This document shows positions 43,005-52,246 of a stretch of 64,000 bases of DNA, in pieces; position 1 is the stretch's first letter, and the number at the start of each line of letters is the position of its first letter. Origin of the DNA: Molanna angustata (lineage: Eukaryota; Arthropoda; Insecta; Trichoptera; Molannidae); NCBI GenBank assembly GCA_963576475.1, contig OY754980.1, positions 29,929,563-29,993,562 of the forward strand, written 5' to 3'. The translations under genes and the position numbers were made by a program. Below the pieces are notes generated by a model. It had not been told where the DNA came from. It was given only the letters and a program-made list of their open reading frames with translations, and made no database searches.

Positions 43005-43870
43005 TTATTTATTTATTTATCTTTGTGCACATAATATTGTACACGCTCGGACTTGCTTCCAACCAACCAGATTACAAAGTACAACAAAATTGTGTATGTA
43101 CCTACACCAAAAAACGAATGAAAGCAAAAAAAAATCAAAGAAAATATAAATAACACTAAGATAACAATTTGGATGGGTGGATGGCAGAGCGGTTAGCGCG
43201 CTGGGTTAGTAATCCAGTGGTCGCGAGTTCGAATCCTGCCTCGACCGATCTCGTTCACCTATAGGACAAGCATTTATGCTTAGTTTAGGGAACGTAGGAA
43301 GATGTATATGTACTTGTTTAACAAGGACATATTCATTTTTTTTTTTTTTTTAAAATAACAATTAAAAAAAATAATAAACTGATAAATCATAGTTAAAAAA
43401 AGGATAGGGTAAGGACAAGGAGAGGAAATCGGGATCAGGCGTACTAAGATAAATATTCCCTCTTTAGTTTTTTCTTGAAAATACCAAAAGAGTTAGACGA
43501 CGCAATATCCGGACTTAGGCTATTCCGTAATCTTGGTGATTATTTTTCGAACGAAGAGCTGAGAAATGGTGTATTATGGATAGTGTTGTACGTTCATGAG
43601 ATCGGAGAGGAAGTCCATGATTGGATGAATAAGTGAATTTGTTTTTGAGGCACTGTGGCAGGTTTGGATTACATAGAATATTGTAAAATAGTGACATGTG
43701 TTTATTGTGCCGCTGGCGTATCTTGGGCCAGCAAAAGAGATTGTGGTAAGATACATTTTTTTCAAAAAAATAGAAAAAGATTATGAAGTGCAGATCGCCT
43801 TGCCATAGTTGATAAGACCTAACTAACTCTATTCTAACTAGAATTATTACTCTGTCAAAAAAAACAACGA
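43005..43870 (-). pseudogene. LINE 3' end interrupted by a SINE-A insertion
   Basis: The minus strand reads KHMSLFYNILCNPNLPQCL, SSNHGLPLRSHERTTLSIIH and frame-shifted remnants of the ...NHQDYGIA region. This parallels MSLLYNVLFNP and HGRPLRSAEP of the copy at 41.6-42.0 kb, so both come from one family. The 3'UTR with GGTTGGTTGGAAGCAAGTCC reaches AATAAATAAATAAAAT at about 43005. A SINE-A sits in the 3'UTR at 43170-43354. Confidence 0.78.
43170..43354 (+). mobile_element. SINE-A copy, best preserved, with 9-bp target-site duplication
   Basis: TGGATGGCAGAGCGGTTAGC, GCGCTGGGTTAGTAATCCAG, TGGTCGCGAGTTCGAATCC, then CGATCTCGTTCACCTATAGG, TTATGCTTAGTTTAGGGAAC and TGTATATGTACTTGTTTAAC, ending in a T run. 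It is flanked by ATAACAATT at 43161-43169 and 43355-43363. The tRNA-like head still pairs in the acceptor and anticodon stems (loop TTAGTAA). Confidence 0.92.
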
Positions 43871-43900
43871 GCAAATACTCATTTTAAGTAAGTTATTCTA

Positions 43901-44194
43901 TAGTCTCACTGCCAAAGTCACTCCACGATGTATTCAAATTTTGTATGGAAATTGTTCAACATGTTTATGAAATGAGTATTAGATATACAAATCTGCAAAA
44001 TTTGAAAAGAAAAGAAAAAGTAGTTTAGTCTATAATCGATAAAGTAAAATAAACACGTCGTACATAACACACAGATACATTGTGATGAATCTTTCAGAAT
44101 ACAATCTCAGCATGATACTAGTTGATAATCTGCAATTAATAAAATAGCCTTATAAATTAATAAAATAGCGAAATCAAATTGGTTAGTGAGGAGT
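43901..44194 (+). mobile_element. ACTCCTCACTA-family DNA element, internally deleted copy
   Basis: GTCACTCCACGATGTATTCA through CATGTTTATGAAATGAGT is joined directly to ATTAGATATACAAATCTGCA, skipping about 230 bases present in the copy at 23668. It ends GGTTAGTGAGGAGT. The body shares CAAAATTTGAAAAG and CTAGTTGATAATCTGCAATT with the other copies. Confidence 0.7.
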
Positions 44195-44294
44195 AAAAAT
44201 AAAAATAATTTTATTTAGAAGGAATGATCGACTCATGAATATTGAAAGAACAAGTCGTATAAGACAACTGAAAATACAAAGCTGTTTCTTTTTC

Positions 44295-44405
44295 TTCTTC
44301 TTCAGCCTATTTCCGTCCACTCATGAACGAAGGCCTCCTCAATTCAACTCCACGTTGTCCTGTCCTGTACTGTTTGCATCCTGAACGTGCCAGCAAAGCT
44401 GTTAA
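44295..44405 (-). pseudogene. LINE reverse-transcriptase C-terminal fragment, family K copy 3
   Basis: The minus strand reads FAGTFRMQTVQDRTTWS, stop, IEEAFVHEWTEIG with the GAAGAAGAAG run. It is a diverged version of the WMQCAQDR.LWR...G.AYVQEW end. Confidence 0.65.
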
Positions 44406-44765
44406 TGTCTGTTTAATCAGATAACCACACTCATAAATAGGATACATTTCACATATGTACATACAAACCAACATAAAAATTTTAAATTGTGAATATGAAT
44501 TCACAATTTAAAAATGTATTTTTTTTATTTAATAAGGCACAGCCACCAATAGAGGCGGATTTGTGCTATACAATTTAGATCATAATATATTTACTGTTGA
44601 AAAGGAGAGTAAAAACAGAATTCCATTAGATCTCAGAGAAATAGGGGTTTACATTAAATGATTGCAAAAGGGAAGCATATGTAAAGGCAATTAAAGAATT
44701 TCCAATAAATCATAAAATGCGTCAGTCACCTTCTAATGGTCGAGTGAAAGGCTTCCTACAATCAG
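44406..44765. other. Unidentified; short plus-strand frame at 44535-44660
   Basis: A 42-codon frame TATNRGGFVLYNLDHN... ends at a TGA and has no recognised domain. It may be RNase H-like LINE sequence in the opposite orientation, but I cannot support that. Confidence 0.3.
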
Positions 44766-45030
44766 CTATATCTTTATACCGGTGGTGGAGATGAATTTAG
44801 CTATTTCTAATATTACATGTCGTGAGTCAATCGCCAACAGATGCTCCATATTAAAGGGTCTTTCTATTTTCACCACTTCTCCGTACATACCTCTATCCGA
44901 GACCAACGGGAAGGCAAAGAACACATGGTTCAGTGTCTCGAGATCCTGACCGCACTCGCAGTATGGGCTGTTAACAACTCCTATTCTGAATAGATGAGGG
45001 GCTATTGAGCAATGTCCTATCCGCATTCTA
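44766..45030 (-). pseudogene. LINE ORF2 C-terminal fragment (RNase H tail and Cys motif)
   Basis: The minus strand reads RIGHCSIAPHLFRIGVVNSP, YCECGQDLETLNHVFFAFPL, then ERPFNMEHLLAID and ILEIAKFISTTGIKI. R.GH.....HL.RIG...SP.C.CG...T..H..F.CP is a jockey/R1-type C-terminus, here open for 86 codons. The CP cysteine is replaced (FAFPL). Upstream domains are missing. Confidence 0.82.
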
Positions 45031-45504
45031 CATATAGTTGAGGTATTTCAATTGGAAAAAATTTGAGTTTACAATTTGGAGATATTATGCTATGCAATGT
45101 AGGTAAGTAGAAACGTAGATCTATGAGGTACTGCAGTTTCCTGCTTTGACTGCGGTAGGTACCTTCCGTTTCCCCCCATTATTCCCCCGACCAATAACCG
45201 CTCGCGCCTCAATACCATAACAAGATGGCTGTCTACCTGACAACTCGGAGCCGAACTTGCCATAGGTTTAAACGGTGCGGCTGCGACGGGCACAATGAAA
45301 TATAGGGCGTTAAATAAAAATATTTCAGATAATAGAATTTACAAATATTTAAGAATATATCATAACAAAATACAAGGCGATCAATAACGCCACACTAGAC
45401 TTTGGCTGTTCTGGGTGTTTGTTAGACATATTCATACTTTATAATTGTAGAACTCCATATTTGTGGTAAACCGTTTTGCTTCAATCTGTCCAGGCGTTTT
45501 TAAC
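45031..45504. other. No gene; GC-richer unique block at 45110-45300
   Basis: 45110-45300 (CTGCGGTAGGTACCTTCCG, AATAACCGCTCGCGCCTCAA, AACGGTGCGGCTGCGACGGG) is a compositional island in intron 1 with no convincing ORF and no repeat match. Confidence 0.4.
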
Positions 45505-45570
45505 ATATTTATTTAAATTTATTTCTCAAGCCATTCTTGCTTCTCTGGGCTGAAAACTCTGGTTAGTTAA
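45505..45570 (+). mobile_element. SINE-B body fragment
   Basis: TTATTTAAATTTATTTCTCA, then GCTTCTCTGGGCTGAAAACT CTGGTTAGTT matches only the middle of SINE-B. Head and tail are gone. Confidence 0.55.
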
Positions 45571-45659
45571 AATAATTCAAAATCAAAATCCTAGTGAAAA
45601 CCCATATCATGGATATAATTATCATATGGAATTCTATGACATCTTAAGATATTATAGAA

Positions 45660-46020
45660 CTCCATATATATATTTGGTCCTACCTGTGAAGGAAGATCTT
45701 GGAGGATCCGGTTTAACTACGAGCTAGAAATAATGTATGGCGAACCAAACGTTGTCCAATACATCAAAATGCAACGTCTACGTTGGCTCGGACACGTTTG
45801 TAGAATGGAGGATAACCGGGTCCCAAAGAAAGTATTGGACACCTGTCCTGAAGGAAGAAGAAGCAGAGGGAGACCTAGGATGAGATGGCTGAACGGCATT
45901 GAGGGCGATATAAGAGCGATCGGACAGACAAATTGGAGGAGACTTGCTGACGACAGGGCGGGATGGAGGCAGTTTCTTAAGGAGGCCAAGGCTCGCACCG
46001 GGCTGTATTGCCATTGCTGA
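45660..46020 (+). pseudogene. LINE reverse-transcriptase C-terminal fragment, open frame
   Basis: The frame reads IFGPTCEGRSWRIRFNYELE, IMYGEPNVVQYIKMQRLRWL, GHVCRMEDNRVPKKVLD, GRRSRGRPRMRWLNGIEGDI and RRLADDRAGWRQFLKEAKAR, then stop at 46018. This is the best preserved C-terminus in the window: the RRIFGP..E...WR.R.N.EL block through DR..WR......A, with no internal stop over about 115 codons. The upstream RT and endonuclease are missing, so it is truncated despite the open frame. Confidence 0.88.
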
Positions 46021-46035
46021 TGATGATATATTTAG

Positions 46036-46205
46036 GTGGGTCGATGGCAGAGCAGTTAGCGCATTAGGTTAGTAATCCAGTGGTCGCGAGTTCGAATCTT
46101 GCCTCGACCGATTTCGTTCACCTAAAGCACAAGCATTTATGCTTATTTTAGGGAACGTAGGAAGATGTATATGCACTTGTTTAACAAGGACATAAGAATT
46201 TTTAT
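46036..46205 (+). mobile_element. SINE-A copy, full length
   Basis: GTGGGTCGATGGCAGAGCAG, TTAGGTTAGTAATCCAGTGG, TCGCGAGTTCGAATCTTGCC, then CGATTTCGTTCACCTAAAGC, CATTTATGCTTATTTTAGGG and TTGTTTAACAAGGACATAAG. It lies 15 bp after the LINE stop. Confidence 0.88.
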
Positions 46206-46292
46206 TTAAAAAAAATATAATAATTATATTCGTTATATGGTAATCGTGAGGGTTTTGATTTCGCCGGTTGGACCAAACTTGCCCCCCCCAGG

Positions 46293-47134
46293 CTTGTTCT
46301 TAAATTTCATAAAAAATAACATATTTTGTGTTTCCTCCGAACATTTAAATCACGCATAAAACCTTTTTAACGCATGCGATAGTTACCCAGAATACAGAAC
46401 TTCATCGTGTATTAGGCGGTTTTTATATATCATGTTTCCAGTAACTAGATCGTTATAATATGATTAAAAAAATAGCTTTATTGCGTCTTTTGCCACGTCC
46501 TGATTTCACCAGCATGCTTCAGAGTAGGTACTACAATAATTATTGAATTAATATTGATAACCGTTTTTCACAATTTAAGTTTAGTGCGCCGGGCGCCGAA
46601 AAATGCAAATTCGGCCCTGACCCATCTCACCCACCTCAGTGGCGGGAAATCGACAGGAAATTCGATCCGCGAATTCCAAATTTAAGCAATTTAATATTAA
46701 TTTCATTTCCAAAATGTTAATGTGGACATTTCACGTGGAATAAAAGACAAGCGAGCGCTTGTGCGATAGATATTTTCCTGAGTGGTTGTATTTAAATTAC
46801 ATTATTAGGTACGCTTTGTATGTACCTATATGGTTATTGAATACTTTATCGTTTACTTAGCAAGCGAATTGAAATTTTGTATATTGTTCGACAATATTAT
46901 TTTACAAAATAAGGAAACCTCATTTATTGCTTACACATACAAAGGATATTGAACAAATAATAAAAAAAATATTTTTAATTCTACAAGTAGATAAAATTGA
47001 AAAATATTTTTTTCGATTTTTTCATTTGATAGCATTGATATTATTAAACCCCATTTTTTTAAATCCGAAATAGGAATATTTTGATTTTCGTATCACATAA
47101 TATATTTATATCCATCGAATATTGTTATTTAATT
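46293..47134. other. No gene; GC-richer block at 46570-46770
   Basis: 46570-46770 (GCGCCGGGCGCCGAAAAATG, CACCTCAGTGGCGGGAAATC, CAAGCGAGCGCTTGTGCG) is unique in the window and non-coding in all frames examined. Candidate conserved intronic block. GCGCCGGGCGCC and CAAGCGAGCGCTTG are short inverted repeats. Confidence 0.4.
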
Positions 47135-47560
47135 GCATATCAGCAAACATTGGAATTTTTCCCTGTCGGGAGTCAAATGATATTTTTACTGACAAAATTT
47201 TAACATCTCAATAAAGACGAAGTTGAGATATTACAAAAGAACCAGGAACTCTAGGCACCTACAGGGCTTACGACCTGTCATCGGCTGGTTTACGCGATCA
47301 CTTTATGCGCTTGCGTAACATTCAGTAATAATGTTTTTTTTTCAGGTGAAATGTTACACATTATTCAAATATATAGGACTTTCGAAAATAACATTGATAA
47401 GGGAACTCAATAGGCATAATTGGTGAACGTAGCGCAAGCGCATAAAGTGATCACGTAAAGCAGCCGACAAAAGGTCGTAAACTCTGTAGGTGCCTTGAGT
47501 TTCTGGTTCTTCTATAATATCGTTTCTATTGAGATATCATTTTTACACAACGATTGTTTC
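47135..47560. repeat. 440-bp cyclic repeat, locus 3 (inverted B'A' then C-A)
   Basis: Minus-oriented B and A (47140-47330: TTGCATATCAGCAAACATTG, GGGAGTCAAATG, CTACAGGGCTTACGACCTGT) run into plus-oriented partial C and A (47385-47545: GAACGTAGCGCAAGCGCATA, CTGTAGGTGCCTTGAG). The two A modules face each other and form a hairpin with about 80 bp between arms. Confidence 0.78.
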
Positions 47561-47704
47561 GGCTAACTCGACGACCACAGGGGCCTAGTCATTCAATACT
47601 ATCGCACTGTAAAATGTAAATAAGTATATGTATTTCGTCATTTGATGGAATTACCTTCTACACTTTGCATTCATACCCTCACGGCATATCCCAAAATATG
47701 AGGT

Positions 47705-47845
47705 ATCCAGTGATTATTTCCAGCCTAGATACGCATGAATTGTGTGAGAAATAATTTTAAATAAATGTCTCGTCCGCTGGGAATTGAGCCCAGGACGACG
47801 GCACAGATGCCAAACGATTTGCCAACTGTGCTACGGCAGTCGACC
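47705..47845 (-). mobile_element. SINE-B copy, partial
   Basis: The minus strand reads GACTGCCGTAGCACAGTTGG (A box), CCTGGGCTCAATTCCCAGCG (B-box region), then CTCACACAATTCATGCGTAT and the GGCTGGAAATAATCACTGG body. The tail is missing. Confidence 0.75.
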
Positions 47846-48693
47846 GGTTTAATAATTGATTTCTATCTTTGTTTATTTTGAACAGAAAATTTGCTTGTTA
47901 TATTATTTTCTTCGGAAATATTTCAGTTCAATAAACTCACGATAAAAAAATACTTACAGTGTTATTTTTCTTAACAATGTAGTATAAAATATACGATTTT
48001 TGGAAGTGCTTGTAAAATGTAATATTTCTGAAAAATGGCAGCCATCGACTACTTGATTCGACGATAAGTCAATGTCCAAAATGCGTTTTCTCGAAAAATA
48101 ACAAAAAAGGAAATGGATCTAGTTTAACACGTGGCTCTACGTCTGATGTTATTTTTCTAAAAAAAAATATTTTTTATTTATTTTTATTTTTATTTCATTA
48201 TTTGAATATTTGATCTCTCCCTCTCTCTCTCTTGTATTTTTTTTAAATGTAGGTGTAATTTTTTTTTAAAATATGTTTTTCATGTTATCGTACATACATA
48301 AACAAATTCCATTGTGTTACCATAGAATAATAATAGAATAGAATCCTCTTTAGCCTGCAGTAAACGCGACTGCTCTATGTTGAATAATTTTGTCAACATT
48401 TTGCTACGAGCATTCAGTAATCATTTGGCCGTCTGCGTGATACGTTCTCCAAAAAGAGAATTTTTTAACTGCTTGCAAAATTATTTAAGCAGTCATAACG
48501 AGTAGTACTATACGAACAATGTCTACCAGCAGAGTCATACATATATTGACACGAGCCGGCCAATAAAACGGCTTCACTTTTTCATCGAGGTATTATATGG
48601 GAATGAGTATTCTATAGTTTTATTATTATTCTATGTGTGTTACACATTCTGTCTCTCTTACATTCATTAATTCATTCAAAACGTCACAGGGGA
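47846..48693. other. No gene recognised
   Basis: AT-rich intron with a CT-rich stretch at 48213-48231. Nothing supportable. Confidence 0.45.
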
Positions 48694-48842
48694 AAGTCAG
48701 GTCCAACCAGCGAAATGAAAACCCTCGTGATTATCCATATCATGGATACAATTTTCATATGGAGTTCTATGACATTTAAAGACACTATATCCATGATACG
48801 TGTAATCGTGAGGGTTTTGATTTCGCCGGTTTTACCAAACTT
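48694..48842. mobile_element. Hairpin element (about 150 bp, long inverted repeats)
   Basis: The left AAGTCAGGTCCAACCAGCGA and AATGAAAACCCTCGTGATTA are mirrored by TAATCGTGAGGGTTTTGATT and TCGCCGGTTTTACCAAACTT. The arms meet around ATATCATGGATA / TATCCATGATA. A split relative is at 45583-46292. Confidence 0.75.
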
Positions 48843-49260
48843 GCCCCGCCTCGACACATCCCCCAATTTGGGGTAACCAGTAACAAGTGAGCGGGTGTGT
48901 ATAATCTTATAATAATTTTTTTTTACTTCAAGAGTCATCATAGCGCGTACGCCATCCCTCCCCCCCCTTATTGTCAATCAAGCATAACTTATTCAGTTTT
49001 TTCTTTTACATTTTCAGTTTTATAGGTTTTATTATTTGTCTATTTTAATATGTACCTACATGAGATAGGTAACACTTTTTTACTTTGTTGTCTAATTTTT
49101 TGTTATGTGTGTATAAGAATATTGTTTAATATATGGTACTTTTCAATAACATATATTTTTAAATGATTTACACATTTACTAACGAATACAGTAATTTGAT
49201 ATTTTTTGCGAGCAATCTAGCCCCGGCCTTATCCCAGACACTCGTTTTAATGGATTTCCT
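48843..49260. other. No gene recognised
   Basis: AT-rich. A C run lies at 48960-48967. Nothing else. Confidence 0.45.
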
Positions 49261-49752
49261 AACACCCGAAGAATGCCGAACTCCTGATTCGTGCAAACTC
49301 GTACAATGCCATAAAGATTGACTGTTGTAAGGCGCAAAATCAAAATATTACAAACTGTATTTTTACTCAAATATATAAAATAAATAAAAAAAATAAAAGG
49401 AAGCAGGTCATACGCGTGTACATCCACACATCAGTCTCCTTTCACCTAAAATGACACTACATAGGGAGTGGGCGGTGAACTTCATTGCTTAAGATATTAT
49501 TCAACACCCGAAGAATGCCGAACTCCTGATTCGTGCAAACTCGTACAATGCCTTTCAGCTATAAAGATTGACTGTTGTAAGGCGCAACATCAAAATATTA
49601 CAAACTGTATTTTTACTCAAATATATAAAATAAATAAAAAAAATAAAAGGAAGCAGGTCATACGCGTGTACATCCACACATCAGTCTCCTTTCACCTAAA
49701 ATGACACTACATAGGGAGTGGGCGGTGAACTTCATTGCTTAAGATATTATTT
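49261..49752 (+). repeat. Recent tandem duplication (242- and 250-bp copies)
   Basis: AACACCCGAAGAATGCCGAA starts at 49261 and again at 49503. The copies run to AAGATATTAT at 49500 and 49750 and are nearly identical. Copy 1 lacks eight bases (TTTCAGCT) present in copy 2 after ACAATGCC, and there is one visible substitution (CGCAAAATC versus CGCAACATC). Short ORFs in it are not genes. Confidence 0.95.
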
Positions 49753-50424
49753 TACATACTGTAAAAGAGTGAAAGCACTTATTTATGCTGGATCCTCAGA
49801 GTATAAACATTAAATTCTATTATCAACTGAAGAAAAAAACAAATGAAGATGCATTTTGGTTTCGAAGATAAATAAATATATATAAAGATCTTATGTTCTT
49901 TTTTATAATATTCTTACTTTTAAAATAAACTCGAAAAAATCTTTTCTTTGTATATTTTATGATTGCAAACTATTCCGCTATACTAACTAAATGCGGGTTA
50001 AAAAATCATTCCTTATGTTGGTAAATTTCTCACTGTACGTTTAGTGTTGCGTGTCGGGAAATAAAGTGGCCAATACATTACTCTACGCTAGAATATTATG
50101 CTTACAGATTAATAATATATCCACACGATAACGCAATAAAGGGGTTTTTGAGTATCAAAAAGCAAATATATAATTTAATTTACCTTTCTTTAAAAAATGT
50201 ATTCAATTTAGAAAAAAAAAATTTAAGTCGTATTAACGGTCAGTTAAATGTATGGAAATGTAATTAATTATAATGTAAGGGTGGTTTATATTTTAAAACT
50301 TTTAATTTAAGGGAATATGGAGCAACAGTTGCTTTATGTAAGGTCGTACGATAAGTTGCTTGTTATGGTCAAAAATCTTTATGAAATCTAATCTATATAT
50401 TTTATTGGCAATTTTTTTTTTAAT
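49753..50424. other. No gene recognised
   Basis: AT-rich. Nothing supportable. Confidence 0.45.
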
Positions 50425-50840
50425 ATCTCAATAGAGATGAAGTTGGGATATTGTAGAAGAACCAGGAACTCGAGACACCTACAGGGCTTACAACCTGTCA
50501 TCGGCTGGTTTACGTGATCACTTTATGCACTTGTGAATTGTTCACCAATTATGCCTTCTTTTTGAGTTCCCTTATCAATGTAATTTTTGAAAGCTATATA
50601 TATTTGATAGTATGTATCAATTCACCTGAAACTATACTATTTTAAACAAACTATACTATTGCCATCTACGAAGTAATGGAAAAACCTTTTTGTAACGCCA
50701 TCTATTGAGAAATTAGTTTATTTGTAAACAATGAAACCAACAGTCCTTATAAATGAGATAACAGTGACTCGCATAGATATCACCCGGAAAAAGTGTCAAT
50801 AAAAAAAATCATTTACCTTCCGAAAGGGAAAAAAAATGTG
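50425..50840 (-). repeat. 440-bp cyclic repeat, locus 4 (minus strand, C-A)
   Basis: On the plus strand it reads the complements of A (CTCAATAGAGATGAAGTTGG, CTACAGGGCTTACAACCTGT, CATCGGCTGGTTTACGTGAT) then of C (CGCCATCTATTGAGAAATTA, GTAAACAATGAAACC). It fades into a weak B-like end (CTTCCGAAAGGGAAAAAA). Confidence 0.75.
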
Positions 50841-50869
50841 CTTTTAAACTACTGGTTTGAGGTATTTTT

Positions 50870-51260
50870 TTAATGACTAGCTGAGAAGCATCGCTACGCC
50901 CAGCTTCTAAGCTAAGGCTTGCAGCTAGCATTTAACCTTTTTTCAATTGTCAATGAAATTTCAATTCTTGGTGAATTTTATACTTTTAAGATAAAGTGTT
51001 TACAAGTGGCCTAAGGCGTCAATTGTTTTGATGTCATTTTAATAGGCATTTTATCCGCTTACGCGTAGAAAAATTTAAAAAATTAAATTACCAAAATTTT
51101 TTTTAGTACCTACCTTAAATGCTTCGCATCGTTTAGATGAATAATTTACCAACGAACGGCCATGAATCGCCGGAGGCGGTGATTTACCGCTGCGCGTTTA
51201 AAGCTGGCTGCAAGCCTTAGCTTAGAAGCTGAACATTGTGATGCTTCTCAGCTAGTCATT
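50870..51260. mobile_element. Short inverted-repeat pair around a GC-richer core
   Basis: GACTAGCTGAGAAGCATCGC with GCTTCTAAGCTAAGGCTTGC (50876-50925) is mirrored at 51205-51260 by GCAAGCCTTAGCTTAGAAGC and GATGCTTCTCAGCTAGTCAT. The arms are about 50 bp with about 280 bp between. A MITE-type DNA element with terminal inverted repeats. Confidence 0.7.
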
Positions 51261-51278
51261 ATGAAGTCAAATTTTTAG

Positions 51279-51420
51279 TTGGGTGATCGCAGATAGGTTC
51301 GTGCGCTGACTTGCGTGGTCGTGATTTCCAATCCCACCACGAACGATTTCGTTTACAACCATTTATTTAAGGGAATGTATATGGATGTATTTGTACTTTG
51401 TACTTGTAATTTTTTTAACA
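51279..51420 (+). mobile_element. SINE-A copy, decayed
   Basis: GGGTGATCGCAGATAGGTTC and CGTGGTCGTGATTTCCAATCC, then ACCACGAACGATTTCGTTTA and GGGAATGTATATGGATGTAT, with deletions in both head and body. Confidence 0.6.
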
Positions 51421-51554
51421 GGAATAGAAAACATTTTATAATGAGTCTTAAATTATGATTAATACATACATACATACCATCACGCCATGTCCCTCACGGG
51501 GTAGGCATAGAGAAACAAACGCCACATTTTTCAATCTTGATACATATTCTTCGC

Positions 51555-52060
51555 CTCGTTAACATTCATTCATCTTCTTATACAATGTTCGTCTATTGTT
51601 CACGCTTCTTACATTTCTGTCTTTCAGAATATCGCTCACATCATGGTCGTGCCGTTCTTTTCTTAGGCGACCCCGGCCTCTTATTCCATTCCTGTCCACC
51701 TTGTAAATTTTCTTCGTCAGGCGATCCTCATTCAAGTGGCAAAACCATCTAAATGTTAATTGATTTCTGTAGACTTTCATTCTGTTAATAACATCTTTCT
51801 TCATCTTACATTCTTCATTTCTTCATCTTTCCTTGTGTCTTCATTACGTACTCTGTGATACATCGTTCTGTTACAAATTTCTTCTAAGCGATCTCATTTC
51901 AACTGAATTTATTCTGCTTTCACGCGACTTCTGCCATATCGAGGTTTCACTTGCATACGTCAAGGTTGGCACTACGATTGCGTTTTGAACAGCAACTTTG
52001 GCATCCTTTGATATTTTGCGATCATTCATAACTGCTTTAAGCGTTCCATTCACTCTGTGT
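51555..52060 (-). pseudogene. LINE reverse-transcriptase C-terminal fragment, frameshifted
   Basis: In minus-strand order it reads MNGTLKAVMNDRKISKDAKV, QNAIVVPTLTYASETSIWQK and SRINSVEMRSLRRN. After a frame change it continues MKVYRNQLTFRWFCHLN, DRLTKKIYKVDRNGIRGRGR and DVSDILKDRNVRSV. ..PTL.YGSE.W...K...R.N..EM+.LR is the classic LINE block, and GH..R......K....... GR+ follows. It ends only 53 bases before neurexin exon 2, on the opposite strand. Confidence 0.84.
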
Positions 52061-52112
52061 ATGCTTCAAATTAAATTAATTTTTAATGTTGTTTTTTGTC
52101 TCAATATTTCAG

Positions 52113-52246
52113 GTATCTCGAAGAGATGAACACACATCTTTGAGTGTGGATGGCATATCTCAGTCAACGACATCTCGAGGGAAGGAGTTTGAGTTTGGAA
52201 AGTTTCAGACAAACTCTGATGTATTCATCGGTGGAATGCCACCGTG
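52113..52246 (+). CDS. Nrx-1: Neurexin-1, second coding exon (end of LamG domain 1)
   Basis: This exon continues the LamG1 domain started at 35836. It is 134 nt: 44 codons plus two bases. It is preceded by a pyrimidine-rich stretch ending in ATTTCAG and followed by GTAAGT. Read in phase 0 after HKVL it gives VSRRDEHTSLSVDGISQ, SRGKEFEFGKFQ and DVFIGGMPPW, matching the usual neurexin pattern of a basic turn, a VDG strand, a linker and a GG-PP closing strand. The exon ends inside the Trp codon (phase 2), so the third base comes from a downstream exon that lies outside the window. It has no start or stop of its own. Confidence 0.92.

Larger units (their letters stand above)
45583..46292 (+). mobile_element. 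Hairpin element (48.7-kb family) split by a LINE fragment and a SINE
   Basis: 45583-45655 matches the left arm and interior of the element at 48694 (TATCATGGATA, TCATATGGAATTCTATGACA). 46240-46292 matches its right arm (TAATCGTGAGGGTTTTGATT, TCGCCGGTTGGACCAAACTT). The LINE fragment and SINE-A lie between them. I read this as one element later interrupted. Confidence 0.5.

Noticed and set aside
43170..43260. True tRNA gene at the SINE-A heads
   Set aside because: The same head recurs with the same downstream body at many sites, the T stem is mismatched, and one copy has a retroposition target duplication.
45660..46020. Functional host gene similar to craniofacial development protein 2
   Set aside because: That name is commonly attached to LINE C-termini. 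The frame lacks RT and endonuclease domains and has no splice context.
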